From a virus, in the IMG/VR virus record IMGVR_UViG_3300028131_000823, positions 124,001-188,000 of that record: DNA of 64,000 nucleotides. One strand, 5' to 3'. The notes below the pieces were generated by a model. It was not told the DNA's origin, did no database searches, and was given only the letters and a program-made list of their open reading frames with translations. How positions within the stretch are numbered: the first letter of the stretch is position 1; each line of letters starts with the position of its first letter. Positions 8,449 through 17,387 of this stretch are shown here, piece after piece. A program made the position numbers and the translations under genes.

Positions 8449-10491
8449 ATGGAAACTTTATTAACTTTAGAAATGGTTACTTTGGTCAATGGCTTAGCCA
8501 TTCAACATTCTAGTGAGTGGGAAGACTATGTAGAAATGAATGCACAGATCCATGGTTTAACAAAGGAAGAATACACTGCTTATTATTTAGGTACTCAATG
8601 GCAAATGCAATGTATGGAAAGTTTGCAAATGTTAGCAGAAAAGAAAGTTACTCGTAAGCAATTAGATAAAGCACTTAATGATGTTGCACAAATCACAAAT
8701 GATCTTAAAAAAGTAGTTAAAGAGTGGGCAGCTGCAAGAGATGCTGGTAAAACTGAAAAGCAAGAAGAGAAACTACAGGAGCTTAAAAAACTAAATGACG
8801 AAAAAACAGCTGCACAAAAAGTAGTTGACGATCACATTCAACAATTAGATAAAAATGCAACTCTACAAACCGAAGATGAAATTAAAATAGAAATCGACGG
8901 AGACTATGATATTGAAGTTGAAAAGGATGATGATGATGAAGATGATGATGAAGAACTTTCTACTGAATCTATAGATGAGAAATACAGAGAAACTAGACAC
9001 CAATCTACTGATTTTTCTAAGCCTGGTAATGACGGCGATATTTACTTTTCAAAAAGAGAGGGTGATGCTGTTGGTGTAAAAAGAGGAGATAAATTACAAA
9101 TGATTTATGTTTTTCAAAAAGAACCTAAATTAGGAAAGATTCAAAAATCTGATAAACGTTGGGAAAACATGGGTCCAGCTTCTGAAGAGCTTTTAATTGA
9201 TTTAAGAGGTAGAGAAGAAGGTAAAATATTATTTAAGTTCGTGTCTACTCTTAAAGAGTCTATGAATGAAAAGATTGAAGTTGCAAGTTTAGAAGATGCA
9301 ATAGACGCTGAACAAGGTGGAGATTTAAATAAAAGACATTTAGATAAAATCTTAAAAAGAAAAGAAGATGGTACAATACATCAAATGACAAGCTCAGAAG
9401 AAAAAACTTATCATGCACTTCTTAGAAAATATAAAATTAATGAGTCTTTATCTGATGATGCATATTCATTACATAGACTTGCATCTAATGTAGGAACAGG
9501 AACAACTGAAGAATTTTTATCAAACCATAATCTTGATATTAAATTAGTAGCAAATGCAATAAGACAAGGAGTTATTAATAAGTATGAATTAAGAGACATT
9601 ATTTTAGGAAAAGCTCCAAAATCAAAAATAAAAAGTTTCATGAAAGAATATGTTAGTGAAGCAATTGACATAGATATGGTAAATACAGCATATGGCTTTT
9701 GGGGAACTATGTCAGCTTCACACGATGAAGACCAAGTAGAAATAGCAATTGAAGATGCAGTAAATTATTTAATGGGTAATTATAAATTTACAGAAGAAGG
9801 AGCATATAACTTTTTAAATAGCAAATGGGGTAGAAAATTGGCTGATGAATATTTAGATGGCCAACAACACAGTGGTATGATTGACGCAATTGATGCATTT
9901 ACTTCACCATCTACTTATAAAAAATATGCAAAACAATTTAACGAAGCGAAAGAAAATACTATGAAAAATTTAGAAACATTAGAAAGTTTTATAAATGAAG
10001 CTACTGTAGTTATGGATGCAATGGATCCTAAATCAAAGATACTTAAAAAACTTTTAAAGAAACATAAAGTTACAATGAAAGTTTTAGATCCTAGTGGACC
10101 AAGTGGTTGGCCAGAAGTTGAGCTAACAGGTTCAAGAGAAGATCTACAATCAGTTTTAGCATCTCCTGATGGATGGGACGATCCAGAACTTGGAGAGTAT
10201 ATTGAAGAGGCTAGTGCTGAAAAACTAGAAGAAAAGATTAAGGTCACTAAAGGCGAATCAAAAAAATATATTATGAAAAATTTAGAAACATTAGAAAGTT
10301 TTATAAATGAAGCTGCGCCTAAACTTAAAACAAGTAAAGAAGAAGCAGGTTTATTAAAGCTAAGAGACGAAATACGTAGATCAAACAAAGGTGGATCTGC
10401 AAGCAGATATTCAAAAGAATTTGATGCTGCAAAAAAGAAAGCTTTAAAAGCTATAGAAGATATGATAACATATGCCAGTATTGGCGTTTAA
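8449..10491 (+). CDS. Possible virion polyprotein with internal capsid-targeting-like repeats
   Basis: 680 residues in segments: a helical N-terminus, a coiled coil (about 75-135), a Glu/Asp run (about 150-170), then modules separated by short sites of the form (L/I/V)-x-E. The tag MKNLETLESFINEA occurs twice inside the protein (about residues 505-518 and 609-622), each time at a Met, followed by a new small domain. In T4 the prohead protease cuts after Glu in (L/I)-x-E sites, so this may be cut into several internal proteins; alternatively each internal Met may be a separate start. No enzyme motif recognised. The other large tagged protein at 17388 is also exactly 680 residues. Confidence 0.75.
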   Translation: METLLTLEMVTLVNGLAIQHSSEWEDYVEMNAQIHGLTKEEYTAYYLGTQWQMQCMESLQMLAEKKVTRKQLDKALNDVAQITNDLKKVVKEWAAARDAGKTEKQEEKLQELKKLNDEKTAAQKVVDDHIQQLDKNATLQTEDEIKIEIDGDYDIEVEKDDDDEDDDEELSTESIDEKYRETRHQSTDFSKPGNDGDIYFSKREGDAVGVKRGDKLQMIYVFQKEPKLGKIQKSDKRWENMGPASEELLIDLRGREEGKILFKFVSTLKESMNEKIEVASLEDAIDAEQGGDLNKRHLDKILKRKEDGTIHQMTSSEEKTYHALLRKYKINESLSDDAYSLHRLASNVGTGTTEEFLSNHNLDIKLVANAIRQGVINKYELRDIILGKAPKSKIKSFMKEYVSEAIDIDMVNTAYGFWGTMSASHDEDQVEIAIEDAVNYLMGNYKFTEEGAYNFLNSKWGRKLADEYLDGQQHSGMIDAIDAFTSPSTYKKYAKQFNEAKENTMKNLETLESFINEATVVMDAMDPKSKILKKLLKKHKVTMKVLDPSGPSGWPEVELTGSREDLQSVLASPDGWDDPELGEYIEEASAEKLEEKIKVTKGESKKYIMKNLETLESFINEAAPKLKTSKEEAGLLKLRDEIRRSNKGGSASRYSKEFDAAKKKALKAIEDMITYASIGV

Positions 10492-10502
10492 AAAATAACA
10501 AC

Positions 10503-10522
10503 CTAAAGGGAGGTGCTTAATT
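10503..10522 (+). promoter_or_regulatory. Shine-Dalgarno-like GGGAGGTG
   Basis: The bases before the ATG at 10523 contain GGGAGGTG, an unusually strong ribosome-binding site for this genome, where most genes show none. Confidence 0.5.
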
Positions 10523-10780
10523 ATGAAAACATTAAAATTTAAAGAATTAAAAGATAAAGTAAACGAAGCAAAATATAAGCATATGTATTCTGCAACTATT
10601 TCCGATGAAGAAGATGACAGATGGAATACATGGGAATATGACTTTGAAAAAGAAGTTGTTGATTTTATCGAAGGTGTAAAAAAAGACTGTTACGAAATTG
10701 GCGGAGACTTTAGAGGTCCAGGTTATTGGGCAACTGCTAAGAAAATGATCGAAGTAACTTTAAAAAAAGCAGGTAAATAA
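10523..10780 (+). CDS. Small tagged protein (possible internal head protein)
   Basis: 85 residues starting MKTLKFKELKDKVNEA: a basic-hydrophobic helix ending in V-N-E/A, like T4 capsid-targeting sequences. The remainder is acidic with several Trp and Tyr. Function unknown. It overlaps the next tagged gene by one base. Confidence 0.65.
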   Translation: MKTLKFKELKDKVNEAKYKHMYSATISDEEDDRWNTWEYDFEKEVVDFIEGVKKDCYEIGGDFRGPGYWATAKKMIEVTLKKAGK

Positions 10781-11010
10781 TGAAAGATATGAGAACCTTT
10801 GAAGAATGGATTAATGGAGACTCAATGGATGAGTCAAAGAAGTCAGAAGAACTTGCAAAGTATATTGATAAAGCAATGATTAAAATAGACGACTCAATGT
10901 CTTATGAAGATTTTGCACTGGCAGTAGGTCAAATACTTAGAGATGAATATGGTCAACAAAACTTTATGCCATTTATGGAAGTTTTACACAAAGATTTAGG
11001 AATAAAATGA
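10780..11010 (+). CDS. Small tagged protein (possible internal head protein)
   Basis: 76 residues starting MKDMRTFEEWINGDSMDE, a variant of the tag. The rest is a helical acidic domain. It overlaps the following tagged gene by four bases (ATGA). Function unknown. Confidence 0.6.
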   Translation: MKDMRTFEEWINGDSMDESKKSEELAKYIDKAMIKIDDSMSYEDFALAVGQILRDEYGQQNFMPFMEVLHKDLGIK

Positions 11011-11345
11011 AAACAATAAAGACATTTGAAAGCTTTGTAAATGAAGCAAGGCCTCAGTTTCAAGATACACCCAATGAACTTGCTTATTTAGATTTTAAAA
11101 AATGGGCTTATAAGAAGAGAGGTCAAATTAAAAAACAATTAGAAAATATTTCAGACTCCTCTAAATTCTTTGTAGAACTTAAAAAAGTTTGGATGCAATG
11201 GGCAAATGCAAATGCAAAAGAATGGAGTTATATACATTCAACTTCAGTTGCAGAAAAAGATTTTGGTAGAGCTCTTGCTTCTATGTTAAAGAGTGACGAT
11301 CTTATTATTAAAAAGACAGGTAATAAATTAATAGACCTAAAATAA
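11007..11345 (+). CDS. Small tagged protein (possible internal head protein)
   Basis: 112 residues starting MKTIKTFESFVNEA, one of the clearest tag copies, with V-N-E/A as the likely cut site. The mature part is basic and Trp-rich. Function unknown. Last of a run of four tagged genes. Confidence 0.68.
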   Translation: MKTIKTFESFVNEARPQFQDTPNELAYLDFKKWAYKKRGQIKKQLENISDSSKFFVELKKVWMQWANANAKEWSYIHSTSVAEKDFGRALASMLKSDDLIIKKTGNKLIDLK

Positions 11346-11378
11346 AGGAATATATAGATTATAAAAAAAGATTAAATA

Positions 11379-13139
11379 GTGAGTAAACTTTTAGATAATT
11401 ATACAGCAGCAGATTCAGATGCATTTGCAGATAACATTCACAGAGAGGCTGAAGGTTATTGGAAACCTATATATCCAGATGAGGTAGGTAGAGCTCTAAA
11501 ACACATTGAGGCTAATTATAACTATAAAGTTCTCACAGGTACAGTTGCAAATTACAGAATTTATCCATCTGCAGTTTCTCCAGGTTCTACTGGAGCACAA
11601 GTCGAAGATTTTACAGGAGACGATGATAAAGTACTAACATTAAAATATGATGGTACAGAAGGTTGGTATTGGACATTAGGCCAAGGTGGACAAGGTGGTG
11701 GTCCTACAGGCCCAAGTGGCCCATCAGGTCCTCAAGGTAATGATTCAACAATTTCAGGTCCAAGTGGTCCATCAGGTCCTCAAGGTATAGCAGGAAAAGG
11801 TAACCCAGGTAACCCAGGTCCAACCGGCCCTTCAGGTCCTTTAGGCCCAAGTGGTCCATCAGGTGCTGATTCAACAGTTTCAGGTCCAAGTGGTCCATCA
11901 GGTGCTGATTCAACAGTTTCAGGTCCAAGTGGTCCATCAGGTGCTGATTCAACAGTTTCAGGTCCAAGCGGTCCATCAGGTCCTCAAGGTATAGCAGGAA
12001 AAGGTAGCCCAGGTAACCCAGGTCCAACTGGCCCAAGTGGTCCAGGTGGAGGTGAAGGTCCAAGTGGTCCTTCAGGCCCAAGTGGAAGTAAAGGTCCAAG
12101 TGGTCCAACTGGCCCTTCAGGTCCAGATGGAACTAATTATTGGCAAGCAGGCGTTGCTGCCGGAGATATTTATTATAGTGGAGGAGATGTTGGTATTGGT
12201 ACAAGTGATCCATCAGAAGCTTTAGAAGTAATTGGAAAGATTGAAGTAAGTGATGAATTTATTGGAGATCTTAGAGGAGCTATTAGATTTAATGCAAAGG
12301 CAGGAGAGGCTTTAGGAGCAGGTAATGTTGTTTATATTAGTGGAGTTAGTGGAAATACTCCAATTGTAATGAAGGCAGATGCTAATGACGCTAGTAAAAT
12401 GCCAGCATTTGGTTGTGCACTTAGTACTGTATCTTTGGGCGCATCAGTTGAAGTAGTTACATTTGGAACAATTAGTGGACTTAATACATTGAGTGCGGGT
12501 TATAGTTTAGGAGATACTCTTTATGTAAGTGCAACTCCAGGTGTATTAACTAATGTAAGGCCATCAGGCGAGGATCATTTAATTCAAAATATTGCAAAAG
12601 TAGAAAGAGTAGACGCAAATGGCTCTATTAAAATAGGAGGAGCCGGTAGAACAAATGATACACCAAATTTAAATACTGGTAAAATATTTGTCGGAGATAT
12701 AAATAATGATCCAGTTACATCAGATTTAGTTTATATAGACATTGCAAATACAAAAGTTGGTATAAATCAAACTACGCCGACTCAGACTCTACAGGTCGGA
12801 GGTAATGCATACATTGAAGGTCAGACTTGGTCAAGTATGTCAACGGGCTCGACTACAGTGGATTTAAACAATGGTAATTCTGCAGAAATACAATTATTAG
12901 GCGGTAATACAACTATAACTTTACAGAATCCACAAGAAGGCGCAACTTACTTTTTAAAATTAATAACTGCAGATGAACCACTGAGTACTGGCGTAACATG
13001 GAGTATAGGTGCTTCAGATATTATTTGGCCAGGTGGAAATGCATATAAACCATCAAATGGTTCTGGATTAATAGATTCTGTAGTTTTATTTTATGATGGC
13101 TCTACATACATGGCCAGTTCAACATATAATTATTCTTAA
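11379..13139 (+). CDS. Collagen-like fibre protein 1 (GPS-rich)
   Basis: 586 residues with a GTG start. Residues 1-105 are a conserved N-terminal domain shared with the gene at 14245 (LDNYxAADSD, Y-P-E/D-E-x-G-R, NYRIYP), probably the attachment end. Residues about 108-250 are Gly-X-Y repeats, mostly Gly-Pro-Ser, broken four times by DSTVS or DSTIS. The C-terminal 330 residues are beta-rich, as in phage fibre tips. Lysine is nearly absent from Y positions, unlike protein 2. A trimeric virion fibre is the likely role. Confidence 0.85.
   Translation: MSKLLDNYTAADSDAFADNIHREAEGYWKPIYPDEVGRALKHIEANYNYKVLTGTVANYRIYPSAVSPGSTGAQVEDFTGDDDKVLTLKYDGTEGWYWTLGQGGQGGGPTGPSGPSGPQGNDSTISGPSGPSGPQGIAGKGNPGNPGPTGPSGPLGPSGPSGADSTVSGPSGPSGADSTVSGPSGPSGADSTVSGPSGPSGPQGIAGKGSPGNPGPTGPSGPGGGEGPSGPSGPSGSKGPSGPTGPSGPDGTNYWQAGVAAGDIYYSGGDVGIGTSDPSEALEVIGKIEVSDEFIGDLRGAIRFNAKAGEALGAGNVVYISGVSGNTPIVMKADANDASKMPAFGCALSTVSLGASVEVVTFGTISGLNTLSAGYSLGDTLYVSATPGVLTNVRPSGEDHLIQNIAKVERVDANGSIKIGGAGRTNDTPNLNTGKIFVGDINNDPVTSDLVYIDIANTKVGINQTTPTQTLQVGGNAYIEGQTWSSMSTGSTTVDLNNGNSAEIQLLGGNTTITLQNPQEGATYFLKLITADEPLSTGVTWSIGASDIIWPGGNAYKPSNGSGLIDSVVLFYDGSTYMASSTYNYS
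11862..11978 (+). repeat. Three tandem 39-bp collagen repeat units
   Basis: Three nearly identical 39-base units (one base differs in the third) encoding [13 protein letters not shown]. They would allow length change by slippage or recombination. Confidence 0.85.
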
Positions 13140-13147
13140 TTAAAACG

Positions 13148-13267
13148 ATGCATGCACTTCATTTTATCACATCTCAAATAGATCCTATTGATCCAGATCC
13201 TATTGATCCAGATCCTACTGATCCAGATCCTACTGATCCAGGGGATGGCGGCAAAGGCGGCAAATAA
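13148..13267 (+). CDS. Micro-protein with Asp-Pro repeats
   Basis: A 39-residue ORF: MHALHFITSQI, then four copies of a 15-base unit (13181-13240) encoding DP(I/T)DP, then GDGGKGGK. It directly follows the fibre gene. The regular repeat in frame supports coding, but function and expression are unknown. Confidence 0.45.
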   Translation: MHALHFITSQIDPIDPDPIDPDPTDPDPTDPGDGGKGGK

Positions 13268-13305
13268 GAATCTATTAAATTTATAATATATTTGACATAT
13301 TATAA

Positions 13306-13336
13306 AAGTTCTTTAAATATATAGTAAAAAGAACTT
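13306..13336. promoter_or_regulatory. Inverted repeat upstream of 13347
   Basis: Nine-base perfect arms AAGTTCTTT / AAAGAACTT with a 13-base loop that holds AATATATAG. Just upstream lies TTGACA (13292-13297). It may be a promoter with an operator, or an RNA hairpin in the leader. Confidence 0.4.
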
Positions 13337-13346
13337 ATTACATATT

Positions 13347-13733
13347 ATGTCAAATAGTCAAGAAAAATCTAATTCAGAATTAGTAAGAGAATTAATACAA
13401 GCATTTTCACAGTTAAAGGAAAAGTTTGAGGATCCTAACAGAATTTATTTAGAGAAATCTATTAAACAAGTAATGGATAATCAAACTGAAATGAAAGAAC
13501 AAATTTCAAGTTTAAAAAAAGAACTTTTAAATCCAAGAACAGGTGTAGTTGTAGAAACTATTAAGAATACTGAGTTTAGAGAAAAGATTGAAGAGAGAGG
13601 AGATTTAGGTATTGATTTATTAACTGAACATAAGGAATTAATAAAATGGAAAGCAAATATTAGTAAAGCATTTTGGCTAATGATAACTACAATACTTGGT
13701 ATTTTAGCCTTTCTCGTAACAAATAATTTATAA
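13347..13733 (+). CDS. Coiled-coil protein with C-terminal membrane anchor
   Basis: 128 residues: a long charged helix (about 10-75) and one hydrophobic segment at the C-terminus (about 107-126). Tail-anchored topology with the coil in the cytoplasm is likely. Not recognised as a known holin or spanin. Confidence 0.65.
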   Translation: MSNSQEKSNSELVRELIQAFSQLKEKFEDPNRIYLEKSIKQVMDNQTEMKEQISSLKKELLNPRTGVVVETIKNTEFREKIEERGDLGIDLLTEHKELIKWKANISKAFWLMITTILGILAFLVTNNL

Positions 13734-13734
13734 A

Positions 13735-14241
13735 ATGATAACAGACAGACTTTCATTAACATATATTTATAATGCTCTGAAAATAGTTGAAGAGAATAAT
13801 GGAAAAATAGACTCTATTCTTCTTAATAAAACCTCACACTATGGTAAGAAGACTGTACCTAGGTTCGATAATATAAATGAACTCAGGGCGTTTATAAATC
13901 AAATGTTTAAATATACTGAACCTGTTGACAATTGCAAATGTTACACAAAAAATGAAAATGTTTTTAACGTTTTAAGTTTTAGCTTTAAAAAAGGAACAGA
14001 TATTATATTTTTAAATAATCTAGAAACAGGTTGGCAAACACAAAAACCAAATCAAATTAATCAAAAAACGTTTAAGAAATTAAATGAATTAAAATTACAA
14101 CTTAAAGGCTTAAATGATCTTTTTGAAAATTACACATGTTTCCCATATATTGAATTCGGTTATATTGAATGTGAATATATTGAAATAGTTAGAAACGATG
14201 AATATTGGAACTTATTATCTCTTTATAAAAAAACAAGGTAA
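13735..14241 (+). CDS. Hypothetical protein
   Basis: 168 residues, no recognised domain, located between a tail-anchored protein and a collagen-like fibre gene with almost no gap on either side. Confidence 0.6.
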   Translation: MITDRLSLTYIYNALKIVEENNGKIDSILLNKTSHYGKKTVPRFDNINELRAFINQMFKYTEPVDNCKCYTKNENVFNVLSFSFKKGTDIIFLNNLETGWQTQKPNQINQKTFKKLNELKLQLKGLNDLFENYTCFPYIEFGYIECEYIEIVRNDEYWNLLSLYKKTR

Positions 14242-14244
14242 AAG

Positions 14245-15741
14245 GTGAGTAAGTCATTAGATAATTACGGTGCAGCAGATTCAGATTCTTTTAAAAATCT
14301 AAGACATAGAGGTGAAAAAGGTGCATGGCTTCCAATATATCCAGAAGAAATAGGTAGAGGCCTAAAACACGTTGAAGCTGACTATAATTATAAACTACTA
14401 ACAGGTTCTCTTGCAAATTACAGAATTTATCCAAATGGTCAAAATCCTTCTAATTATTTAAATGTAGAAGATTTTTCAGGACAAGAAGGTCAACTATTAA
14501 AATTAGCAAAAGATGGAGATCAATATTATTGGACACTTGTATGGGTAACAGGTGCTGATGGTACAAATCAAGGACAAAAAGGTGAAATAGGTTTTAGTGG
14601 TCCTAAAGGTGAGAAAGGAGAACCAGCTCCAGATAATTCTGCTAATAGGCCAAGTGCATCAGGCCCTACAGGTCCTAAAGGAGATAAAGGTGATGATGGT
14701 AACGATTCAACAGTTTCAGGTCCTAAAGGAGATAAAGGTGATGATGGTAACGATTCAACAGTTTCAGGTCCTAAAGGAGATAAAGGTGATATTGGTAACG
14801 ATTCAACAGTTTCAGGTCCTAAAGGTAATACAGGTACTTCAGGTCCTAAGGGTAATAAAGGTGAAGCAGGGGTTACAGGTCCTAAAGGTGATGCTGGAAA
14901 TGATTCAACAGTTTCAGGTCCTAAAGGGAATGAAGGTGCTGATTCAACAGTTTCAGGTCCTAAAGGAGATAAAGGTGAAATAGGAGCTACAGGTCCAGGT
15001 TCAAAGATTGCTGGTCCATCAGGTCCTAAAGGTGATGCTGGAAATGATTCAACAGTTTCAGGTCCATCAGGTCCTAAAGGGAATGAAGGTGCTGATTCAA
15101 CAGTTTCAGGTCCTAAAGGAGATAAAGGTACTAATGGTAATGATTCAACAACATCAGGTCCTAAAGGAGATAAAGGTGAAATAGGAGCTACAGGTCCAGG
15201 TGGTGGAACTGGAAAACAAGGTAATGTAGGTCCAGTTGGTCCATCAGGTCCTAAAGGTCAAAAAGGCACTAATGGTAATGATTCAACAACATCAGGTCCT
15301 AAAGGTCAAAAAGGTACTGATGGCAATGATTCAACAACATCAGGTCCTAAAGGAGATAAAGGTGAAATAGGAGTTACAGGTCCAGGATCTTCGTTTTCAA
15401 CTGATTATTATACACAGAATAATGATGGAGATACTTTATCTGTAGATAAATTAAGTTTAATTAATAATACTGATAGATCTATAGTTAATTTTAAGCTACC
15501 AGACAATGGTTCCAATGACGGAGACATTGTCCATGTTAAAAATTTAGTTGAAAAAATAACTATTAGTTCAACTTTAGGAATTGATGGCTCATCAAATATT
15601 ACATTATTCGCTAATCATGGTTATATTTTTCAAAGAGTAAATTTAACAATAAGTGGAGGAAATGGTGATGATGATTCTACTTCTACAATTTCAAGTTGGT
15701 ACATCATTGCAAATTATATACCATCATCAGGAGAAAGATAA
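14245..15741 (+). CDS. Collagen-like fibre protein 2 (Gly-X-Lys-rich)
   Basis: 498 residues with a GTG start. The N-terminal domain (1-95) is a paralogue of that of protein 1. Residues about 115-390 are Gly-X-Y repeats dominated by GPKGDKG and GEKG, so lysine sits at the Y position just before the next Gly, the site that collagen lysyl hydroxylases use. Ten DST(V/T)S interruptions break the repeat. The C-terminal 110 residues are a beta-rich tip ending in a Ser/Asp-rich loop. A virion fibre is likely, and a substrate for the lysyl hydroxylase/GT25 protein at 43138 by inference. Confidence 0.85.
   Translation: MSKSLDNYGAADSDSFKNLRHRGEKGAWLPIYPEEIGRGLKHVEADYNYKLLTGSLANYRIYPNGQNPSNYLNVEDFSGQEGQLLKLAKDGDQYYWTLVWVTGADGTNQGQKGEIGFSGPKGEKGEPAPDNSANRPSASGPTGPKGDKGDDGNDSTVSGPKGDKGDDGNDSTVSGPKGDKGDIGNDSTVSGPKGNTGTSGPKGNKGEAGVTGPKGDAGNDSTVSGPKGNEGADSTVSGPKGDKGEIGATGPGSKIAGPSGPKGDAGNDSTVSGPSGPKGNEGADSTVSGPKGDKGTNGNDSTTSGPKGDKGEIGATGPGGGTGKQGNVGPVGPSGPKGQKGTNGNDSTTSGPKGQKGTDGNDSTTSGPKGDKGEIGVTGPGSSFSTDYYTQNNDGDTLSVDKLSLINNTDRSIVNFKLPDNGSNDGDIVHVKNLVEKITISSTLGIDGSSNITLFANHGYIFQRVNLTISGGNGDDDSTSTISSWYIIANYIPSSGER
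14671..14814 (+). repeat. Three tandem 48-bp collagen repeat units
   Basis: Three near-identical 48-base units encoding GPKGDKGD(D/I)GNDSTVS. Further partial copies continue to about 15380. Confidence 0.85.
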
Positions 15742-15742
15742 G

Positions 15743-16060
15743 ATGGAAGAGTTTGAATTTGACATAGATCCAATAAATGAACAGGAAATGATAAACCGCG
15801 CAATGGAAAACGGTTATAAAGTTCTTTCACAGCAAATTACAGTTGACGATCTTCTTTTTACAAGTGGAATTATAGATCTAGTTTATTTACCGTTTGATTT
15901 TTATCAACTATTGTTACTAGATGATTTTGAAAAAATAATAAACGTTGAAATGGTAAAACATTTTGAAGATTTAGACGAGTTTGAAAAATGTAAATTCCTT
16001 AAAGACATGACGTATGACAAGTATACTTTGATTTTTAGTGAATTTTACGATAAGATATAG
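15743..16060 (+). CDS. Hypothetical acidic protein
   Basis: 105 residues starting MEEFEFDIDPINEQEM. The ATG at 15743 is one base after the fibre stop and is preferred over longer in-frame starts inside the fibre gene. Rich in Asp, Glu and Phe. No family recognised. Confidence 0.6.
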   Translation: MEEFEFDIDPINEQEMINRAMENGYKVLSQQITVDDLLFTSGIIDLVYLPFDFYQLLLLDDFEKIINVEMVKHFEDLDEFEKCKFLKDMTYDKYTLIFSEFYDKI

Positions 16061-16098
16061 AAACAATTTATAATAAATCTATATAATTCATAGGGAAT

Positions 16099-17190
16099 AT
16101 GAATAACATTCACATTATAGGCACACATCGAAATCCATCATGTAATGAAGTTACAGGAGATGCATTTGCAAGAGCAGCCTATCACTTAACAACTCAATTA
16201 TACCGAAAGGGTTTTCATGTAAAATATTATGGCTTCGAAGAGTCTACCGTAGAATGCTTTAAAAAATACAACGTAGCCCGTTTTAAAGCATTTGAAAAAT
16301 CTTCAGAAAGTACTAGAAGAGATTTAGGTGTTTGGCGCGACAATCCAGAAAACGAATTAGAATTTATAAATAAGACAAAGGAGTTACTCTTAGAAAACTG
16401 TAAAGAAGGCGATATACTTTTAGTCATGTGGAGTACATATATAAAACACCTAGGAGACTTAAAAGCAAGAGGAGTAAAAATAATAGATGCACATATTGGA
16501 CATCTGATGTGGCCTAATGGTGCTGATTGGAGTGTGTTTACTTCACATAGTTGGAGACACTATCATTACGGCAGAGAAAAGGATTTTGCAAAAAACATTT
16601 GGAATGATACCGTAATTGCCCCAATATCAAATAGTATTAATGACTTTGAATTTAAAGAAGAAAAGGAAGACTATTTCCTTTTTATGTCAAGATTAAATAT
16701 TGATAAAGGCCTACCAATATTCTTTGATTTAGCTGCACATTTTCCAAATAAAAGATTTATACTTGCAGGCCAAGGTAAACCACCAAAGATAGAATTAAAT
16801 AATGTTGAATTTGTAGGTTATTTAGATTTAGAAAGTAGAAAGAAATATGTTGCAAACGCCAAGGCAATGATCACCCCAACATATTACGTAGAGCCCTTTG
16901 GTTTAACAGCCACTGAGGCTGCACTTTCAGGCACACCTATTATTACAACCGATTGGGGAGGCTATACTGATAATGTAATAAATGGTAAAACTGGATTTAG
17001 ATGTCAGTATTTTGCAGACTTTGTAGAGGCCATAAATAAAATAGACACAATTTCTCCACACGATTGTAGAAAACATGGTGAAAGGTTTACAGCAGAATCA
17101 TTAATAAACAAATGGATAGACTATCTATATAATGTTAATAAGTCAAATTGGTATGAGGAAAATGACAAAGATAGACTTGCATGGGATTAG
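16099..17190 (+). CDS. Glycosyltransferase, GT-B fold (GT4-like)
   Basis: 363 residues. The C-terminal half carries the GT4 signature: FLFMSRLNIDKGL, FILAGQG, FVGYLD, and PTYYVEPFGLTATEAALSGTPIITTDWGG, with the E-x(7)-E type nucleotide-sugar site. The N-terminal half is less typical. It should transfer a sugar from a nucleotide donor, probably to a virion or host-surface glycan. First gene of a sugar-related stretch up to 25.9 kb. Confidence 0.8.
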   Translation: MNNIHIIGTHRNPSCNEVTGDAFARAAYHLTTQLYRKGFHVKYYGFEESTVECFKKYNVARFKAFEKSSESTRRDLGVWRDNPENELEFINKTKELLLENCKEGDILLVMWSTYIKHLGDLKARGVKIIDAHIGHLMWPNGADWSVFTSHSWRHYHYGREKDFAKNIWNDTVIAPISNSINDFEFKEEKEDYFLFMSRLNIDKGLPIFFDLAAHFPNKRFILAGQGKPPKIELNNVEFVGYLDLESRKKYVANAKAMITPTYYVEPFGLTATEAALSGTPIITTDWGGYTDNVINGKTGFRCQYFADFVEAINKIDTISPHDCRKHGERFTAESLINKWIDYLYNVNKSNWYEENDKDRLAWD

Positions 17191-17368
17191 ACATGGTGAG
17201 GTAGAAGCAGTATTAGCAGAGGCACTTTTCTGGAAAAATATTAAAAATGCAGAAATAATCACAGGTAATTCAATTAAGATGAAAGAGATTGTCGTTGATT
17301 GGTTTAATAAAAATAAACTAGAATATATAGAACAGGTACATAGTGCTAGTTTTTTAGTACACCAATAA
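17162..17368 (+). CDS. Stand-alone Smr-like domain protein
   Basis: 68 residues from the ATG at 17162, chosen because MTKIDLHGI places the Smr motif L/D-L-H-G right at the start; the second motif region is AEIITGNSIKMKEIV, near the family's H-G-x-G element but with ITGNS. Smr domains bind or cut branched DNA or RNA. It overlaps the glycosyltransferase end by 29 bases. Confidence 0.55.
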   Translation: MTKIDLHGIRHGEVEAVLAEALFWKNIKNAEIITGNSIKMKEIVVDWFNKNKLEYIEQVHSASFLVHQ

Positions 17369-17370
17369 AG

Positions 17371-17379
17371 TGATATATA
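17371..17379 (+). promoter_or_regulatory. GATATATAT box
   Basis: Eight bases before the ATG at 17388; part of the recurring box set. Confidence 0.4.
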
Positions 17380-17387
17380 TTAATATT

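Noticed and set aside
11704-12108. Long minus-strand ORF rich in Leu, His and Asp within collagen-like gene 1
   Set aside because: It is the antisense shadow of a repetitive Gly-Pro-Ser coding region; no start signal and low-complexity translation.
14597-14983. Plus-strand out-of-frame ORF within collagen-like gene 2
   Set aside because: Shadow of the repeat in another frame (Val/Leu/Gln repeats); the main frame has clear Gly-X-Lys collagen sequence.
11862-15380. Regular DNA repeats that could suggest a CRISPR array
   Set aside because: The repeats are contiguous, in frame, multiples of 3 and encode collagen triplets; there are no unique spacers and no cas genes.
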